A stretch of 64,000 nt of DNA from Isoetes taiwanensis (lineage: Eukaryota; Streptophyta; Lycopodiopsida; Isoetales; Isoetaceae), in NCBI GenBank assembly GCA_021234155.1, contig JAJEKV010000003.1, positions 20,446,386 to 20,510,385 of the forward strand, written 5' to 3'. A program made the translations under genes and the position numbers. Numbering within the stretch: the stretch's first letter is position 1; every line of letters begins with the position of its first letter. The notes under the pieces were generated by a model. That model did no database searches. It worked only from the letters and a program-made list of their open reading frames with translations, and had not been told where the DNA came from. Positions 1-11,257 of the stretch are shown here, piece after piece.

Positions 1-1
1 T

Positions 2-2311
2 AATGTTTCAGAAGTTCGGAGTTTCTTGGGACTCGCAGGATATTATAGAAAATTTGTTAAGGATTTTGCAACAATTGCCGCACCTCTTACTAATCTCACA
101 AAGCATGAGAAAGTGAAGGATTGGATGGAACATTGGAAAGCAAAAGTCCAAATCGGCTTTCAGAAACTAAAGGATGCTTTAACATCCGCACCGGTCCTCA
201 CTTTGCCTGATCCTGAAAAGGATAAATCGGTGGCCACTGATGCTAGTAAGATAGCTACCGGTGGAGTGTTAATGCAGGAGGGGAGAGTTGTTGCCTACGA
301 TTCAAAGAAGATGAATGACGCAGAGCAGCGATACCCTACCCATGATCAGGAGTTGCTGGCAGTTGTCCGCGCTCTCCGTATTTGGAGACATTACCTTCTC
401 GGTAGAAGATTTCAGCTAGATACGGATCATCAGAGTCTCCGCTATCTATCCACCCAGCCAAATCTCAATCTCCGTCAGAGAAGATGGATGGAATTCCTCG
501 AGGAATACGACTTCGAGATTGTATACAAGCCAGGGAAGCACAATGTGGTTGCGGATGCTTTATCACGTCATCCTTTGATAACCCGGACCCATTGTAACGC
601 CATTTCCACACTCATTAGCGAATTTGGGAAACAGATAGAACAGACCTTGACCACAGATCCCGAATTTTGTGATGTTTGGGGGAGTCTGAGTAAGGAAGCC
701 CGTACAGATAAAGAACGTGAAGCTTTCCGTTCATATAAGAAAGAGGGCAGCTTATTATATCACAAGGATAAGTTGTGTGTTCCGGAGACTTCAGGGGTGC
801 GCAAGCTAATTCTCCATGACACACACAACAGCCCTATAGCGGGACATGCGGGTTTTATGAAGACTTATTTTAAGATCCGCTCCAGCTATTTTTGGCCTTC
901 GATGAAGAAGGATATTGCTCGATACATCAAGCAGTGTCAGGTGTGTCAACAAACCAAGGCTGAGCAATTAAGAGTTCCAGGGGAGTTGCAACCTTTGGAT
1001 GTGCCCAACGCCAAGTGGGAAGTGATAACCATGGATTTCATTGTCGGCCTTCCACGCACTCTCCGTGGATATGATGCATTAATGGTAGTGGTCGACAAAT
1101 TGTCAAAGATGGCTCATTTCTTGCCATGTCGAACCACGGACACCGCCTTCGACACCGCCTTGCTTTTTGCAAAAGAAATTTTCAGGTTGCACGGGATGCC
1201 GAGAGTAATTGTATCAGACAGGGATCCTAAGTTTGTAAGTGCATTCTGGAAGGACTTCTTCGCCACTATCCAGACCAAGCTTGCTATGAGTACAGCTTAC
1301 CATCCTCAGACAGATGGTCAGACAGAACGTGTCAATCGTATTATCAAAGATATGCTACAAAGCTATGTATGGAGTAAACAGTCACAATGGGCAGATTACA
1401 TTTATCTGGTAGACTTCGCCTATAACAGTACAAAGCAGGAGTCTTCCAAGATGTCTCCCTTCATGATAAATTATGGCTATCAATGTCTTACTCCAGACAC
1501 ATGGCATAACCCTGTTTCTAAAGTGGAGGTCTCTCAACAACTCCTTTTAGAAATGCAGGCCTTGGTGGAGGAGGTCCGTGGTTACTTATTGGCGGCACGC
1601 AGTCGTCAGAAGAGTCTAGCGGATAAGCACCGAACCCCACGAGTCTTCCAGGTGGGCGAATCAGTTTGGCTTAAGATCAAAGTAAAACAAGCCAAGCTTA
1701 AAATTGGTAACTGTAAGAAGTTGGCACCCAGATGGGCTGGGCCGTTCAAGATTACTGAACGCGTGGGAGAGCAGGCATATCGCTTAGACTTGCCGCCCCG
1801 CTTGAAGATCCACAAGGTCTTTCACGTGAGCCTTCTGAAACAACACACCCCTGATCCAGAGGAGGTTTTGGATACCCCAACCCTCCTAGAAATGACTGAA
1901 GAGCAGCTCGAAATAATCCCTGAAGCTCTTCTTGATCGAGCTTACAAACAGACCAGAAGGACTCAAATGTTGCAATACTTGGTCAAGTGGAAGCACTTAC
2001 CAGTTGAGGATGCTACCTGGGTGATGAAAATAGACCTTGAGAAGCACTATCCGGACTTCATGCGGGAATCTCAGGGCCGCACCATAAACGATGCTATCAA
2101 CCCCGCTCCCGACGGTAAGCTTGAGGGCTTGAATTGCCGAGAATCATGTTGTAGAGGGGTAGATGCATCGTATCTTATCATAATAACCGATGATGAGATC
2201 ACCTTGGTGTTCTCTAGGACGTGGTGTATTGTTAATGTTGACATGACCGCGCATTGCTTCGAAAGCATCTACTGGTTAGACTGCATTCATTTCGGCTATA
2301 CGGGGAACTAA
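2..2311 (+). CDS. Ty3/gypsy chromovirus polyprotein, 3' part (RT end, RNase H, integrase, chromodomain)
   Basis: The reading frame is already open at the left edge, so this is the C-terminal part of a pol polyprotein; no true start is present. Numbering from position 26, the end of reverse transcriptase (FLGLAGYYRKF) leads into RNase H (about 50-160, acidic residues in TDAS, HDQEL and TDHQS). The integrase HHCC zinc finger follows (about 263-312, CQVCQQ), then the DDE core with MDFI, VSDRDP and TDGQTERVNR, so all three acidic residues are present. A chromodomain (about 640-705, LQYLVKWKHLPVEDATW) marks a chromovirus. In this family the products copy and insert the element, and the chromodomain guides it to heterochromatin. 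The frame is unbroken over 2.3 kb, so the copy may be young. The last 85 or so residues look like read-through into untranslated sequence. The missing 5' half lies outside the window. Confidence 0.93.
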   Translation, partial: NVSEVRSFLGLAGYYRKFVKDFATIAAPLTNLTKHEKVKDWMEHWKAKVQIGFQKLKDALTSAPVLTLPDPEKDKSVATDASKIATGGVLMQEGRVVAYDSKKMNDAEQRYPTHDQELLAVVRALRIWRHYLLGRRFQLDTDHQSLRYLSTQPNLNLRQRRWMEFLEEYDFEIVYKPGKHNVVADALSRHPLITRTHCNAISTLISEFGKQIEQTLTTDPEFCDVWGSLSKEARTDKEREAFRSYKKEGSLLYHKDKLCVPETSGVRKLILHDTHNSPIAGHAGFMKTYFKIRSSYFWPSMKKDIARYIKQCQVCQQTKAEQLRVPGELQPLDVPNAKWEVITMDFIVGLPRTLRGYDALMVVVDKLSKMAHFLPCRTTDTAFDTALLFAKEIFRLHGMPRVIVSDRDPKFVSAFWKDFFATIQTKLAMSTAYHPQTDGQTERVNRIIKDMLQSYVWSKQSQWADYIYLVDFAYNSTKQESSKMSPFMINYGYQCLTPDTWHNPVSKVEVSQQLLLEMQALVEEVRGYLLAARSRQKSLADKHRTPRVFQVGESVWLKIKVKQAKLKIGNCKKLAPRWAGPFKITERVGEQAYRLDLPPRLKIHKVFHVSLLKQHTPDPEEVLDTPTLLEMTEEQLEIIPEALLDRAYKQTRRTQMLQYLVKWKHLPVEDATWVMKIDLEKHYPDFMRESQGRTINDAINPAPDGKLEGLNCRESCCRGVDASYLIIITDDEITLVFSRTWCIVNVDMTAHCFESIYWLDCIHFGYTGN

Positions 2312-2781
2312 ACCATTCCTTATGCCGCAATGAATATCAGCCATAGACATGATAGGTTCCCTTCTAGATAGATTTTCTTTTATTTATAGGGGGTGGTCCC
2401 TTCAACCACAATCTAATTATATATTATTGATATACGGGTATATTGACATGTGCAGGCCAGTGAGCGGAACGTCACCTGCCATGTATAGAGGGTTGCTGAT
2501 AACCCAACCTTTCTCGTATTGGCTTTCTCTACATATGTGACTTTTGTCGTCCATAATGCTTTAAATCGGACTTTGGTCCTAAACTTTCTTTGATGATAAC
2601 TTTGTATAAGGCACTTTGGTGCTTGAACCTAGATATTTTCAACTTCAATGTATTACTGTCTGAAATACTATAATTCCAACGTATTAATGTTATATTCTTA
2701 ATTTTATTTTCTAATTGAATTCTTTAACTAAATGTATCCGACCCAATGCTGGGGACAGCATTATTTTTAAGGAGGGGAGAA
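2312..2781 (+). other. 3' untranslated region and polypurine tract of the gypsy element
   Basis: There is no coding sequence here. The stretch ends in a purine run, AAGGAGGGGAGAA (about 2769-2781), directly before the LTR. This is the expected primer for plus-strand DNA synthesis. The same purine run, AAGGTGGGGAGAA, precedes the LTR of the minus-strand element at 40168-49132. Confidence 0.8.
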
Positions 2782-4406
2782 TGTGACGTTCCACGTATTT
2801 ATACGGTCTACGCCACGTATTTATACGGGACACACCCCCCCTAAAGGTACGCCAACATGGGGTACGTCAACTTAATGGTAACCTAGGGGGTTACCTTAAA
2901 GAGGATTAAATTAGCTATGCTAATTTAGCCATTAAAGCTAATAACCTATAACTTAGGAAAATAGGATTAATTAGGCTAATTACTGTTTTGGGGGAGGTGC
3001 CACCTGCCCCAATCGATTAGGGAGCATGGGGATTGCCAAATTAGGCTGTCAACCTGATCCCTATCCCTGTTTTGACTCCCTCAATTCGCCCAAAGAAGGA
3101 GCAGGAGCTGAGCGCCATCATACCAAGCAGAGCGCCACCATACCAAGTCGAACCCTGAACCCTCAACTCTCAGGAGATGGAGCCGCCCCATGGTAACGAG
3201 TCCAGCCAGAACTCAGGTGGGTGGCTAGGATAGCCGTGAATTCTAGATAACGCCCCTATTGGGCCTTGGTTGTGTTCGTTTCTCTGTTCTCTTTGTGTTT
3301 CAATCATAGGAACTAACCCTTGGTTGTAAAAGTAAGTTCTCTTTATATTCGATTCTCGTTCTTGCTCTGGAAGAATGGATTGTTAATTCCTTGTCTAGTC
3401 CGACTCAAATGGGGAATTACGGGGGTAGAGACCTCCGAGCCATGTATTGTAGTATGCTCCTAGATAGCATGCTGTAGAGTCCCATTAATTGCGGCTTTGT
3501 GCACAAGAGCCCACGGGTCCTAGATGCTATGGTGCGGCTTAGCACCGGATAAGGAACACAAGTGGTGAAGTGGGGTGGGGTCTTGCACGAACATACAAGG
3601 CTCACGAGACTCCTACAAAGTGAGCTAGGGCCCGAGCAGCCGGTCCACGTTGAGGGCCGGGTATGGGTCTGACACTCCCTGGGTGTAGTGGTGTGACCCG
3701 TATGGGGCACCATACACTTTGAGTAGACTTAGGGTGAGTAAGTCGGGTACGGATGCGGGGGTCGCTGATGCGGCACGTATTCTCTAGCTCACCCATGGAA
3801 CCACTGTGATTCTGGAAGGGGACGCTTCCCCGACCTGCCTCATCGGACCACGCGTCATGAACCTGGAGTAGGTTCAAAAGGGTGATGCCTTGAGCCTGCG
3901 TCTCCGGAAGGCTATAGCGAAGCCATAGCATGAATCGACCCACCTGCAAAGTGTGCACAGGAGGGGCGGATGGAGTGGACAACCCTAGCCGATGTTCTAT
4001 GCCAGCCAACGCCATGCCAAGACTCGGTCTGCTGATCTCTTGAGGCCCAGCCGTCAGTCAATCCACACTGGAGTCTGAGCCGGGGTAGAACCTGGGGTTT
4101 GGGCGTTTTCTTAGGTTTAGATGTATATTCTATGCCGATGGTATTTGGATGGATGCGCCACCCTTCGTGGTGGTTATTTATGCATATTTATGCTGTGTGC
4201 TAACCCTTGTATTCATGCTTCCGCGACGTAGGGGTCCCATTGAAGGCGTGGGCCGAATGACCCCTTCGTGTCCTTCTTTCGGGCATCATCACATAGATGG
4301 CCCGAAATAGACGGAGGGCCCTGCTCATGGCGAGATGGTTGCCATGGGAGGGGAAAGTCCCCGTATGTATACGGCCGAAGGTCGTATATATTCAGGGAGC
4401 GTCACA
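2782..4406 (+). repeat. Gypsy 3' LTR (1.6 kb)
   Basis: The LTR begins TGTGACGTTCC directly after the polypurine tract and ends GCGTCACA, giving inverted ends TGTGACG and CGTCACA. It shares blocks with the solo LTR at 13230-14799 and with the LTRs of the 40168-49132 element, for example the stretch near 3945 around TGCAAAGTGTGCACAGGAGG. The 5' LTR and the left target duplication lie outside the window; the five bases after the LTR are GCGTA. Open frames inside it on the minus strand (3417-4015) are chance frames in GC-richer LTR sequence. Confidence 0.85.
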
Positions 4407-4589
4407 GCGTAGATGATACCGTATCCTCTTCTTTGTTTCTTTTCCTCCATCTAGAGTGCGAGCTTAAGGGCATCGAAGATTCTCGTTGGTGGCTTCTCCC
4501 ACTATGTGCTCTCAATACTTGTGGAGCTCCCACATCTCCCTGTTTAATCAATCAGGATTAAGAAAATTTCCCCTTAAACAGCTTGCAAA

Positions 4590-4871
4590 TTAATGATCGC
4601 TGACCTGTCTTTGCCTTTGTTGCAGATTCTCGATTTGCATTTGCAAGTTTTGCATTTGTTCTGCGCTAGCTCGATTCAGATCAGTAAGTTGGTTCTTTAT
4701 GCTCGTTTGGAAGCTTAAAAAAGCTTGCAACATAGAGGATTCTAAAGTTTTCCTCATTGTGTCAAAATTATCCTCCTCCCGATTGGCATTATTAGCAGCA
4801 TGATGAGGACTGGATAGATGTTCCCTAGGAGGTAGTTCCATCTGGAGAATACATAGAAATTTCGTACTCAA
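4590..4871 (-). pseudogene. Gag-like N-terminal fragment of a minus-strand retrotransposon
   Basis: This is a 93-residue frame with a glutamine-rich stretch likely to form a coiled coil (AEQMQNLQMQIENLQQRQRQ). That pattern is common near the start of gypsy gag proteins. It lies downstream, on the minus strand, of the primer site at 6360-6373 and the LTR at 6378, which fits a gag start. It ends at a stop and no capsid or zinc knuckle follows, so it is a remnant. No match is strong enough to prove the family; the call rests on position and composition. Confidence 0.4.
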
Positions 4872-5480
4872 TGAACTCTCTATTCTATTCTATTCTAAAT
4901 GTCTTGAAATGACATCAAACTATCTGAACTTTCAATCCCCTATCATGTTTTTGCTCCCATGATTCTTCTAGAGGCCATGACATAGTCTCCACGTTCCTTA
5001 TTTATTATCTATGCCCCATTCATTCAATTTATTGTCTTACGTCCATTAAGCGATCATATCATGAACTAGGTTAATTAGCTAATATCACACAGAATTTAAA
5101 CATTAACAGTTAGCAAACCACCAGCTGCCCACTCCGGTCCTACACTTGTAAGACCTGCCTCTACTCCTTGAGTTTCCTCAAGTTGGAAGGGGAAGCAGCA
5201 TGTTTCTTAACATAGCCATATGCTACCCACTGGTGGATTGACCCCCCACAATCATAACTTCGCTACTTCGGGTTCCACGGGTTCCACATATGTGTCCAGC
5301 GTTTCGCTCTGCTATAATTGTGTCAGGTCCACATAGGCATATTCTATGTGTTTACAGTGCTTACTATTAATTGCAGTCAACCTATGATAATTAAATATCA
5401 GTTACTTTTTTTTTTTTAATTATTTACATTCCAATATTGCAAGTTCATGTACATACAAACATTAATCCCAAATTAATCAC

Positions 5481-5516
<36 letters not shown>

Positions 5517-6359
5517 TATTTTAATGTCACGCCACTAGGCAGCATCCAACTGGACATGTGACCACACACCACACTACATTGCTTAGTTGGGCCCTGCCCC
5601 CAACCACTTTACATTGCGTCTGTCCCGGTCCTCCATCATGGCTGGAAAGCAATTGTTATGAATGTAACAATTGTGTAGGAATGGTTTTAATAATGATTAT
5701 TTTGTGGCGTGTACACACCCTAATATAAGACAAATTATTGCCTTTCATAACCATTACTCATTAAGCACACTGATAATGTCTATTTCATCACTTCTAACTA
5801 TTGTGCTGATGGAAAATAGTGGATTGCTATTGTGACAAGAAGATTCTAGGTTAAAAGTTCCAATTTTTCAGTTACATTGTGAATTCCTCGAGGTGGTGAC
5901 AAAGTACTAAATGTCAAAAGGGAATGAATAAAGACCCTAACACAAAGCAGTAATAACACAAGTTCTGTCTATACTAGATGGTAAACAATCTAGAACTACC
6001 CTTAATATGTTATTGTTCTTTGTTACACGGTACTTTGTCCCATGAGTCTTGATGCAATCATACCTCCAATATAACCCCATTTATGGAATATGAAATAACA
6101 ACTATATTCAATGGATTGCACCTACCCATACTATGCTATAAGATACTCCAACCATGATCAAACATGTTACCAATTTTGTATATCTCTATCACAGGTTCCA
6201 TAGTGAGAAGTGCTCCAATTAGAAAAAAGAAATAGCCCTAATACCTTGGAAATAGTATGCTGGCATTAAAAATTATCTTGTGATAGCTTGTCCCATAAAG
6301 TCATTGTAAATAAAAATAACTTTGAATTCATTTTTTTTTAACTAGGTTCAACCCGTGAC
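4872..6359. other. Non-coding leader of the minus-strand element, with a SINE inside
   Basis: No gene is visible. Position suggests the untranslated leader between primer site and gag. It contains the truncated SINE at 5483-5623 and a perfect 9-bp hairpin (CAATTGTTA at 5650-5658, TAACAATTG at 5665-5673). The rest is AT-rich and unassigned. Confidence 0.5.
5483..5623 (-). mobile_element. 5'-truncated SINE copy with (TCTA)n tail
   Basis: The segment is the reverse complement of the 3' half of the SINE at 52285-52513. It has a tetranucleotide tail (GATA on this strand, 5483-5516), then blocks such as GCCACTAGGCAGCATCCAAC and GCCCCCAACCACTTTACATT. Homology stops at about 5623, so the tRNA-like head with the pol III boxes is missing. 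I found no target duplication. Confidence 0.8.
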
Positions 6360-6373
6360 TGGCTCTGATACCA
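6360..6373 (-). other. Retrotransposon primer-binding site (initiator tRNA-Met)
   Basis: On the minus strand this reads TGGTATCAGAGCCA, complementary to the 3' end of plant initiator tRNA-Met. It sits 4 bases inside the GTCACA end of the LTR that begins at 6378. Confidence 0.8.
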
Positions 6374-6377
6374 ATTT

Positions 6378-8070
6378 TGTGACGGTCCTTTGCCCGACAC
6401 TTGCCGTTACTGAAATACTTTATACAAAGCCTAAGATCTCACAGGTGCAGAACCTACACGTCGCCCCTAACCCCAAATAATATGTTACGGTCCCCCTAAG
6501 CTACGGGTCTCTAGCTCAGGAAAATAACCTTCACCCAGAAGCAACTCGACGTGACCAGCGTCGAGTCCGCACTAGTGAGCTTCATCAGTGCCCACTCGCT
6601 AGTGCTGAGTGCTTAACACTCGTGGCCTCGGTTTCTGCTTAGTCTCCCCGGAGAGCTGTGGGCAGACCAAGGTGCAATCCAGGCTAGCAACATGAGCGAT
6701 TTCCATATTTTTTTCTATGGATATGCTAACTCGAGAAATACTATTTATGAACGTGTATCCAACTTGATTTGGTAAGATTCCTTATCAAACGACTTTGTTA
6801 ATGTCTAAGGTTACCCCTAGAATGGGTGTTGTTATCCATTATCGAGATATTCGGCATTCCATAATTATAATATGCCAGAACGAAAAACTAAACAACAGAG
6901 TTGGCTTGGGAAACAACTCAGGCTCAATGTATTTAGGCTTAATTTGCCTCGTGAATTTAAGAAATATTTATCTATGGTCTTTACTTGGATAAACAATTTA
7001 ATTAGTTAAGCTAAGGAATAACATTGTATTAAGGTTATTAATTGGCTGATAACGGGTCGTCGACCTGTTCCTACCAATTACGTATCAGACGAAGAAAGCT
7101 GGGCCGGATCTCCATCTCGATTAAGAAAAAAGGTCATTCCAACCTGTGGAAGAGGCCGGATCCTCCAATAACCTGGCCGATCTATCTTTATCTCTTGTTA
7201 TTAGCTGCTATTTGCAAATGAAAAGCACGATTCTGGAAGGTTCATAAACAGATCAGTTAGGGTTCTTGCAAAGGCGGAAGTTTTGGCCGCCACACATCTT
7301 GGCATGCAAAGATCTGGCCGCAGCATATCTTGGCTGCGAAGTAACTACAGGCTGTGATCAAAACTTCGGCCAAAAACGCAGATCTGGTAAGCAGATAGGA
7401 ACATGCGAGATACATGGTAAGTTTCCTTTATTTTTTTCATTGTGGAACTATCAAAGCTGCCGAAACCACGGGCTGAGGTAGATACTGCTGCTGGAATCAA
7501 AGATCTGTGCTTATAGATTATTCTGACATCTTCTTCTATATTAGTTTTAGAATGATCGTTTTCTTTAAACAAAAAGAACAATTGCCTTACCTCTAATTGC
7601 CTCTTCAATTCCTATTTATACCTTTTCTATTCCATTGATTCCTTCCTTCTTCTTCTCTCCTTCATTCCCTTCTAACTCCTTTGAATTATTTAACTGCCCC
7701 GTCATCCTTATGCCACGTCATCCTTATGCCACGTCATCTCCTCTAATTATAAAGATGACTACAATAAGACTCACATCACACTTTCTTGCACAGAGACCAC
7801 CTACATCTTGAACCCGAGCTCCAAAAACATGGCTTGCCGCCTTCGATGGCCGCTAATAACGCCTAAGGGATGGGGTCAAGCACCTCCTAAATTTGAACGA
7901 GGAAATTAGCCGCAATTTGCTTGGCTTGAAATTTTAACATAACCAAAATGCCAATTGGACCCCTATGAATTCCTGTTAAATCTCGATGCCGGTAAATCTT
8001 AACCCCAACCAGTTAAACAAAAAAAACATAACGGCAACCAATGTGAAGGCCAGTTATAACATAACAACAT
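6378..8070 (-). repeat. Probable 5' LTR of the minus-strand gypsy-type element (right border uncertain)
   Basis: The left border is clear: TGTGACGGTCC follows the primer site, matching the GTCACA terminus of the other gypsy LTRs here. The right border is not resolved. I could not find the expected CGTCACA end; 8070 is a guess based on a change in sequence character (TAACATAACAACA). No coding sequence is visible; the frame at 7345-7608 on the minus strand resembles nothing known. Short direct repeats of TTATGCCACGTCATC lie near 7709-7737. Confidence 0.5.
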
Positions 8071-8153
8071 TTAACCCCCTAGTGTGAAGCGGCCCTTAGA
8101 TATTAGTGTCTTGTTCTCATTACTTTTTTTAGTTCTTAATGCACTTCTACATA

Positions 8154-8247
8154 CAACATGGCAACTGGCTCACTGGTTCTACCTCCGGAATGGAAAGTGA
8201 TTCCGCTCAACAGGTCACGCGCAAGTAAGCTCGCAGTTGCCATGTTG
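8154..8247. repeat. Small inverted repeat
   Basis: CAACATGGCAACTG (8154-8167) is perfectly inverted at 8234-8247, with a 66-base loop. It lies upstream of the cupin promoter region. It may be a small hairpin element. Confidence 0.6.
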
Positions 8248-8358
8248 TGGCAGCTGGAAACTGGGTCGACGATTCCAAGACCCGCTCCTGGCTCCCTGCC
8301 GGTCGCGGGACTCCCTGAAATCATTGGAAGAATTAAATGAGAACAACTTTTTAGGTTA

Positions 8359-8432
8359 GTTAATTCTCAATCAAAGTTGAGTTAATTCTCAATGTTGATA
8401 CAAAGCGAAGGCTCTAGAAGCTAAAACCCTAA
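8359..8432 (+). promoter_or_regulatory. Promoter/leader elements of the cupin gene
   Basis: A 13-bp direct repeat GTTAATTCTCAAT occurs at 8359-8371 and 8381-8393. A telo-box AAACCCTAA (8424-8432) lies 64 bases before the start codon; this motif is frequent in leaders of plant housekeeping genes. No convincing TATA box is seen. Confidence 0.45.
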
Positions 8433-8495
8433 CTAAAAACTTCTAAACCCTGAACCCCTCCACCAATCCTCCCATTCCATTCCATCGAGCCCAAC

Positions 8496-9315
8496 ATGTT
8501 TCCGGCGATGCGAGCTCGGATTGGGAGTCTAGTTAGGGTCCAAAAGCTGCCTGCTTCCAGGGTATCTGCTGCATTCATGTCATCCCGGCGCCGTGAGATC
8601 CCTAAACCCCCTGAACCCCCAAGGCTGGAAGAAAGATTTGGCATTCGCAGAGAAGTAAACCCAACTGCCTATCGCCTTGCCGACCTCGATATGCCCGGTT
8701 GGAAGCGGTAAGTTTTCTCCTTTGCTTCAGTTTTGCTTGATTTTGTTTCAAGAGTTTAAGATATTTGGCATTAAAATTACCATTTTTAATGCTCAGCGAT
8801 GCAATTTTAAGCTTTCAAACTACAGCATTTGATTTGTTGAGGTTTTGGGTTTATCATTTTCTTTAACTTTTTGTTTCAATGATACTTTTGGTTTATCATT
8901 CATCACAGACATTAGTTTATGTGATTCTAGTGCTCAACCCAATATTATCAGTCTAACTATCCCTTTTCTTCTTGTTTTTTTTCTTCTATTTGTTCATAGG
9001 CAAAATAAGACGTGGTCTGTTAAGCCCGGAAAATTCCCTTGGAAGTATGACTTGGCTGAAATGTGCTACATTTCTGAAGGGAGAGCCAGAGTATATCCCG
9101 ATAATGCCAATGGAGAATATGTGGAATTTAAAGCTGGTGATGTGCTCATGTTTCCAAAGGGAATGAGCTGCACTTGGGATGTTTTAGAAGACTTATCAAA
9201 ATACTACATCCTTGTAGACAGTATTGAGCATCACTATGGAACCAGCATGGAAGGCAAAACTCCTCCTATGCCACCGGGTCGCAAGTCAATCAGAGAAATT
9301 CTAGGCCAGGATTGA
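8496..9315 (+). CDS. Cupin-domain protein (Cupin_3/DUF861, RmlC-like), two exons
   Basis: Exon 1 is 8496-8707, then a GT-AG intron 8708-8999 (donor GCG|GTAAGT, acceptor TTCATAG|GC), then exon 2 is 9000-9315. The codon split across the junction gives Arg71, and the product is about 175 residues. The first 45 or so residues are basic and rich in Ser, Arg and Ala, as in a plastid or mitochondrial transit peptide. The cupin barrel (about 72-155) shows WSVKPGKFPWKY, the EMCYISEGRARV strand, AGDVLMFPKGMSCTWDV and YYIL. This is the pattern of plant cupins related to the ureidoglycine aminohydrolase cupin fold, whose role in plants is largely unknown. The histidine metal ligands of enzymatic cupins are absent, so catalysis is doubtful. 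The first ATG is used; a telo-box lies upstream. The gene appears intact. Confidence 0.87.
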
Positions 9316-10737
9316 AGTGCTACCACTTTCGTACAGGACAGGGTTAAATGGCCAATTTTGCTACGTCCTAAGATCTAGTAGACTCGGTCTTTAAGCTGAT
9401 GGTTAAATTCAAGAGCTCGCATTTGATCAAGAGATATCTTGAATATTGTGGGTTCTGCAGGTTTTGCTCAGACTTGGTTCTGTGATTAGTTGGTGATGAA
9501 CCCTAGTAATATGCAGATAATGGAGACATAATTTGCTTACATTTTGTTATGTAGGTTACTTAATGTATTCAGAACTAGTACTGAATATGAACTTGACGCC
9601 ATTCATGTTTGGTTAATACATGCATTGTCTAGCTCTCAGTTTGTTGAAGATTATATGTTTGATGCATGCAAGATTAATACATGCAGCTTTAGTGGGAAAA
9701 CGGGTTATGTTCTTTGTTATGGGTTGGAATATGGTGCCTGGTTGAATTTAGTGGGCAGATTGGGTTCATTTATTGGATCATTTAGCATGCAATTTGATGC
9801 CATGGTCCGTTTTCCTTTTGTTGCTTGATATACTTGAACAATGGTAATCAGGCAGCCGTAGGGGCGAATAAGGTCTAAACAAGTTAGCCAGCCCTTGATA
9901 ACATTGCATAATATTTATAATGAGTAGGACTATCAGAGTTTTAGCATAGTTCTTTAGCAGCATCAAATGGCAATGTCTATTTCTGTGCTCAAACAATATA
10001 TTACAAGTCTAACAAGACGTTCCAACAACAAGACCATCTTAGTAGAGCTCTCCTTAATCATATAACGTTTTACAATCTAACAAGACCTTCCAAGAACAAG
10101 ACCAAGCATGCCTCCTTGTTGAAGGTGTTCCTGGCAAAACCTTCAACCTCAATGGTTTAAAACCTCCAGGTTGCTTGAGGCAACCACTCTGAGTGAAAAA
10201 TCCTAAGAAGAATGCTCTAACAGTGATTAAGAACAACTTTCCCTAAAGAGAAAAAAGTTTGCCTTGCAAGAATGCATGCCAAATGCAAACTAAAGGGATC
10301 TTACTCATGATTCTTGATTCTAGAGCTGCACAGGACCTTGAAGGATGTTGGGAAAAAAGTCAGATAGAAGAATATAAATATGGAGTTGCAATTACAGATC
10401 AATGCCCCTGTGGTGCAGGCTTAAACTTCTATCAATGAATCAAGCAAACATTTTGATTACCATGAACTTATACTATAGATGCTTATATGCAATGCTTCTA
10501 CTGTTTTCCTTTCTCAAAGTAAGATGCAAAGGTTAAGTAATGTATAGGAATGATGTCTGTCACAAAATCAATAGGAAGCACTCATAAATTTGTCAACAAG
10601 GCTCGGATTTTCATTCAACTCAGGATCACACAGGCAAACAATAATAATCCCAAGCTCTAAGTCTTGGGCACATGACGAAAAAAGTATACAATCAAGTAAA
10701 TCAGCACAACTTTGTCAATAATTTATGCGGAATATCA
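9316..10737. other. Cupin 3' flank and spacer
   Basis: No further gene is recognised. The first few hundred bases are probably the cupin 3' UTR. A 29-bp imperfect direct repeat (TCTAACAAGACGTTCCAACA and its copy) lies at 10008-10036 and 10076-10104. Confidence 0.6.
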
Positions 10738-11054
10738 TGTTTGGAAGGCAGAATCAAGCTCCAGATATATGCACCGGTCCTTCTTCAAGCTAATCGATCC
10801 GTCTTTCACCTCAAAGCCCTCGAAAATCTTCTGAGAATAAAACCCCCTTTTAAAATTCCCATGTTTAGCTCTGTTCTTGGCAATATAAGGAGGCACCTCC
10901 TTCTTGTCGAACCATTCCAGTTCAACGCCAGTCTTGAGCCTTCTAGGCATCTGTCTCGTGTTCCTGCTTGCCTTCGGGCCATTGTATTCTTGATTCCTGT
11001 TCATATATCAGATTCTTTACCGATCTTGGCGTATTTCTTGCGTATTTTCCACGT
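10738..11054 (-). pseudogene. Unknown coding-like fragment, possible 3' part of the gene split by copia
   Basis: A basic, gene-like frame (ELEWFDKKEVPPYIAKNRAK) ends at 10735. It lies directly across the copia insertion from the recombinase-like fragment at 17487-18025, on the same strand. Removing the element and one target copy joins the two flanks, but the joined frame meets a stop after about 20 codons. I do not recognise the domain. It could be the C-terminal part of the same gene or an unrelated frame. Confidence 0.35.
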
Positions 11055-11064
11055 ATTTTTTAAG

Positions 11065-11243
11065 TGAAAGCACAAGCAGAAGCGAAGACACAGTTTGAAT
11101 CAAGAAAAATCACCGATTCCCTCTCGGAACCTTCTATATATACAATCGTGATGGTTACAACAGAAACATAAATGATCTAATTATGTTTGTTACTCCAACG
11201 TCTACTTCATTTAATACAGAATCTTTTGTTACTATTCTCAACA
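11065..11243 (-). repeat. Copia 3' LTR
   Basis: This 179-bp LTR is nearly identical to 17303-17481. The minus-strand start is TGTTGAGAATAG. The sequence just inside it (GGGGGAGTG on the minus strand) is the polypurine tract. Confidence 0.88.
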
Positions 11244-11257
11244 CTCCCCCATTCTGT

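Noticed and set aside
3417-4015. Overlapping minus-strand frames in the gypsy LTR
   Set aside because: They lie wholly within a non-coding LTR, and related LTRs do not keep them.
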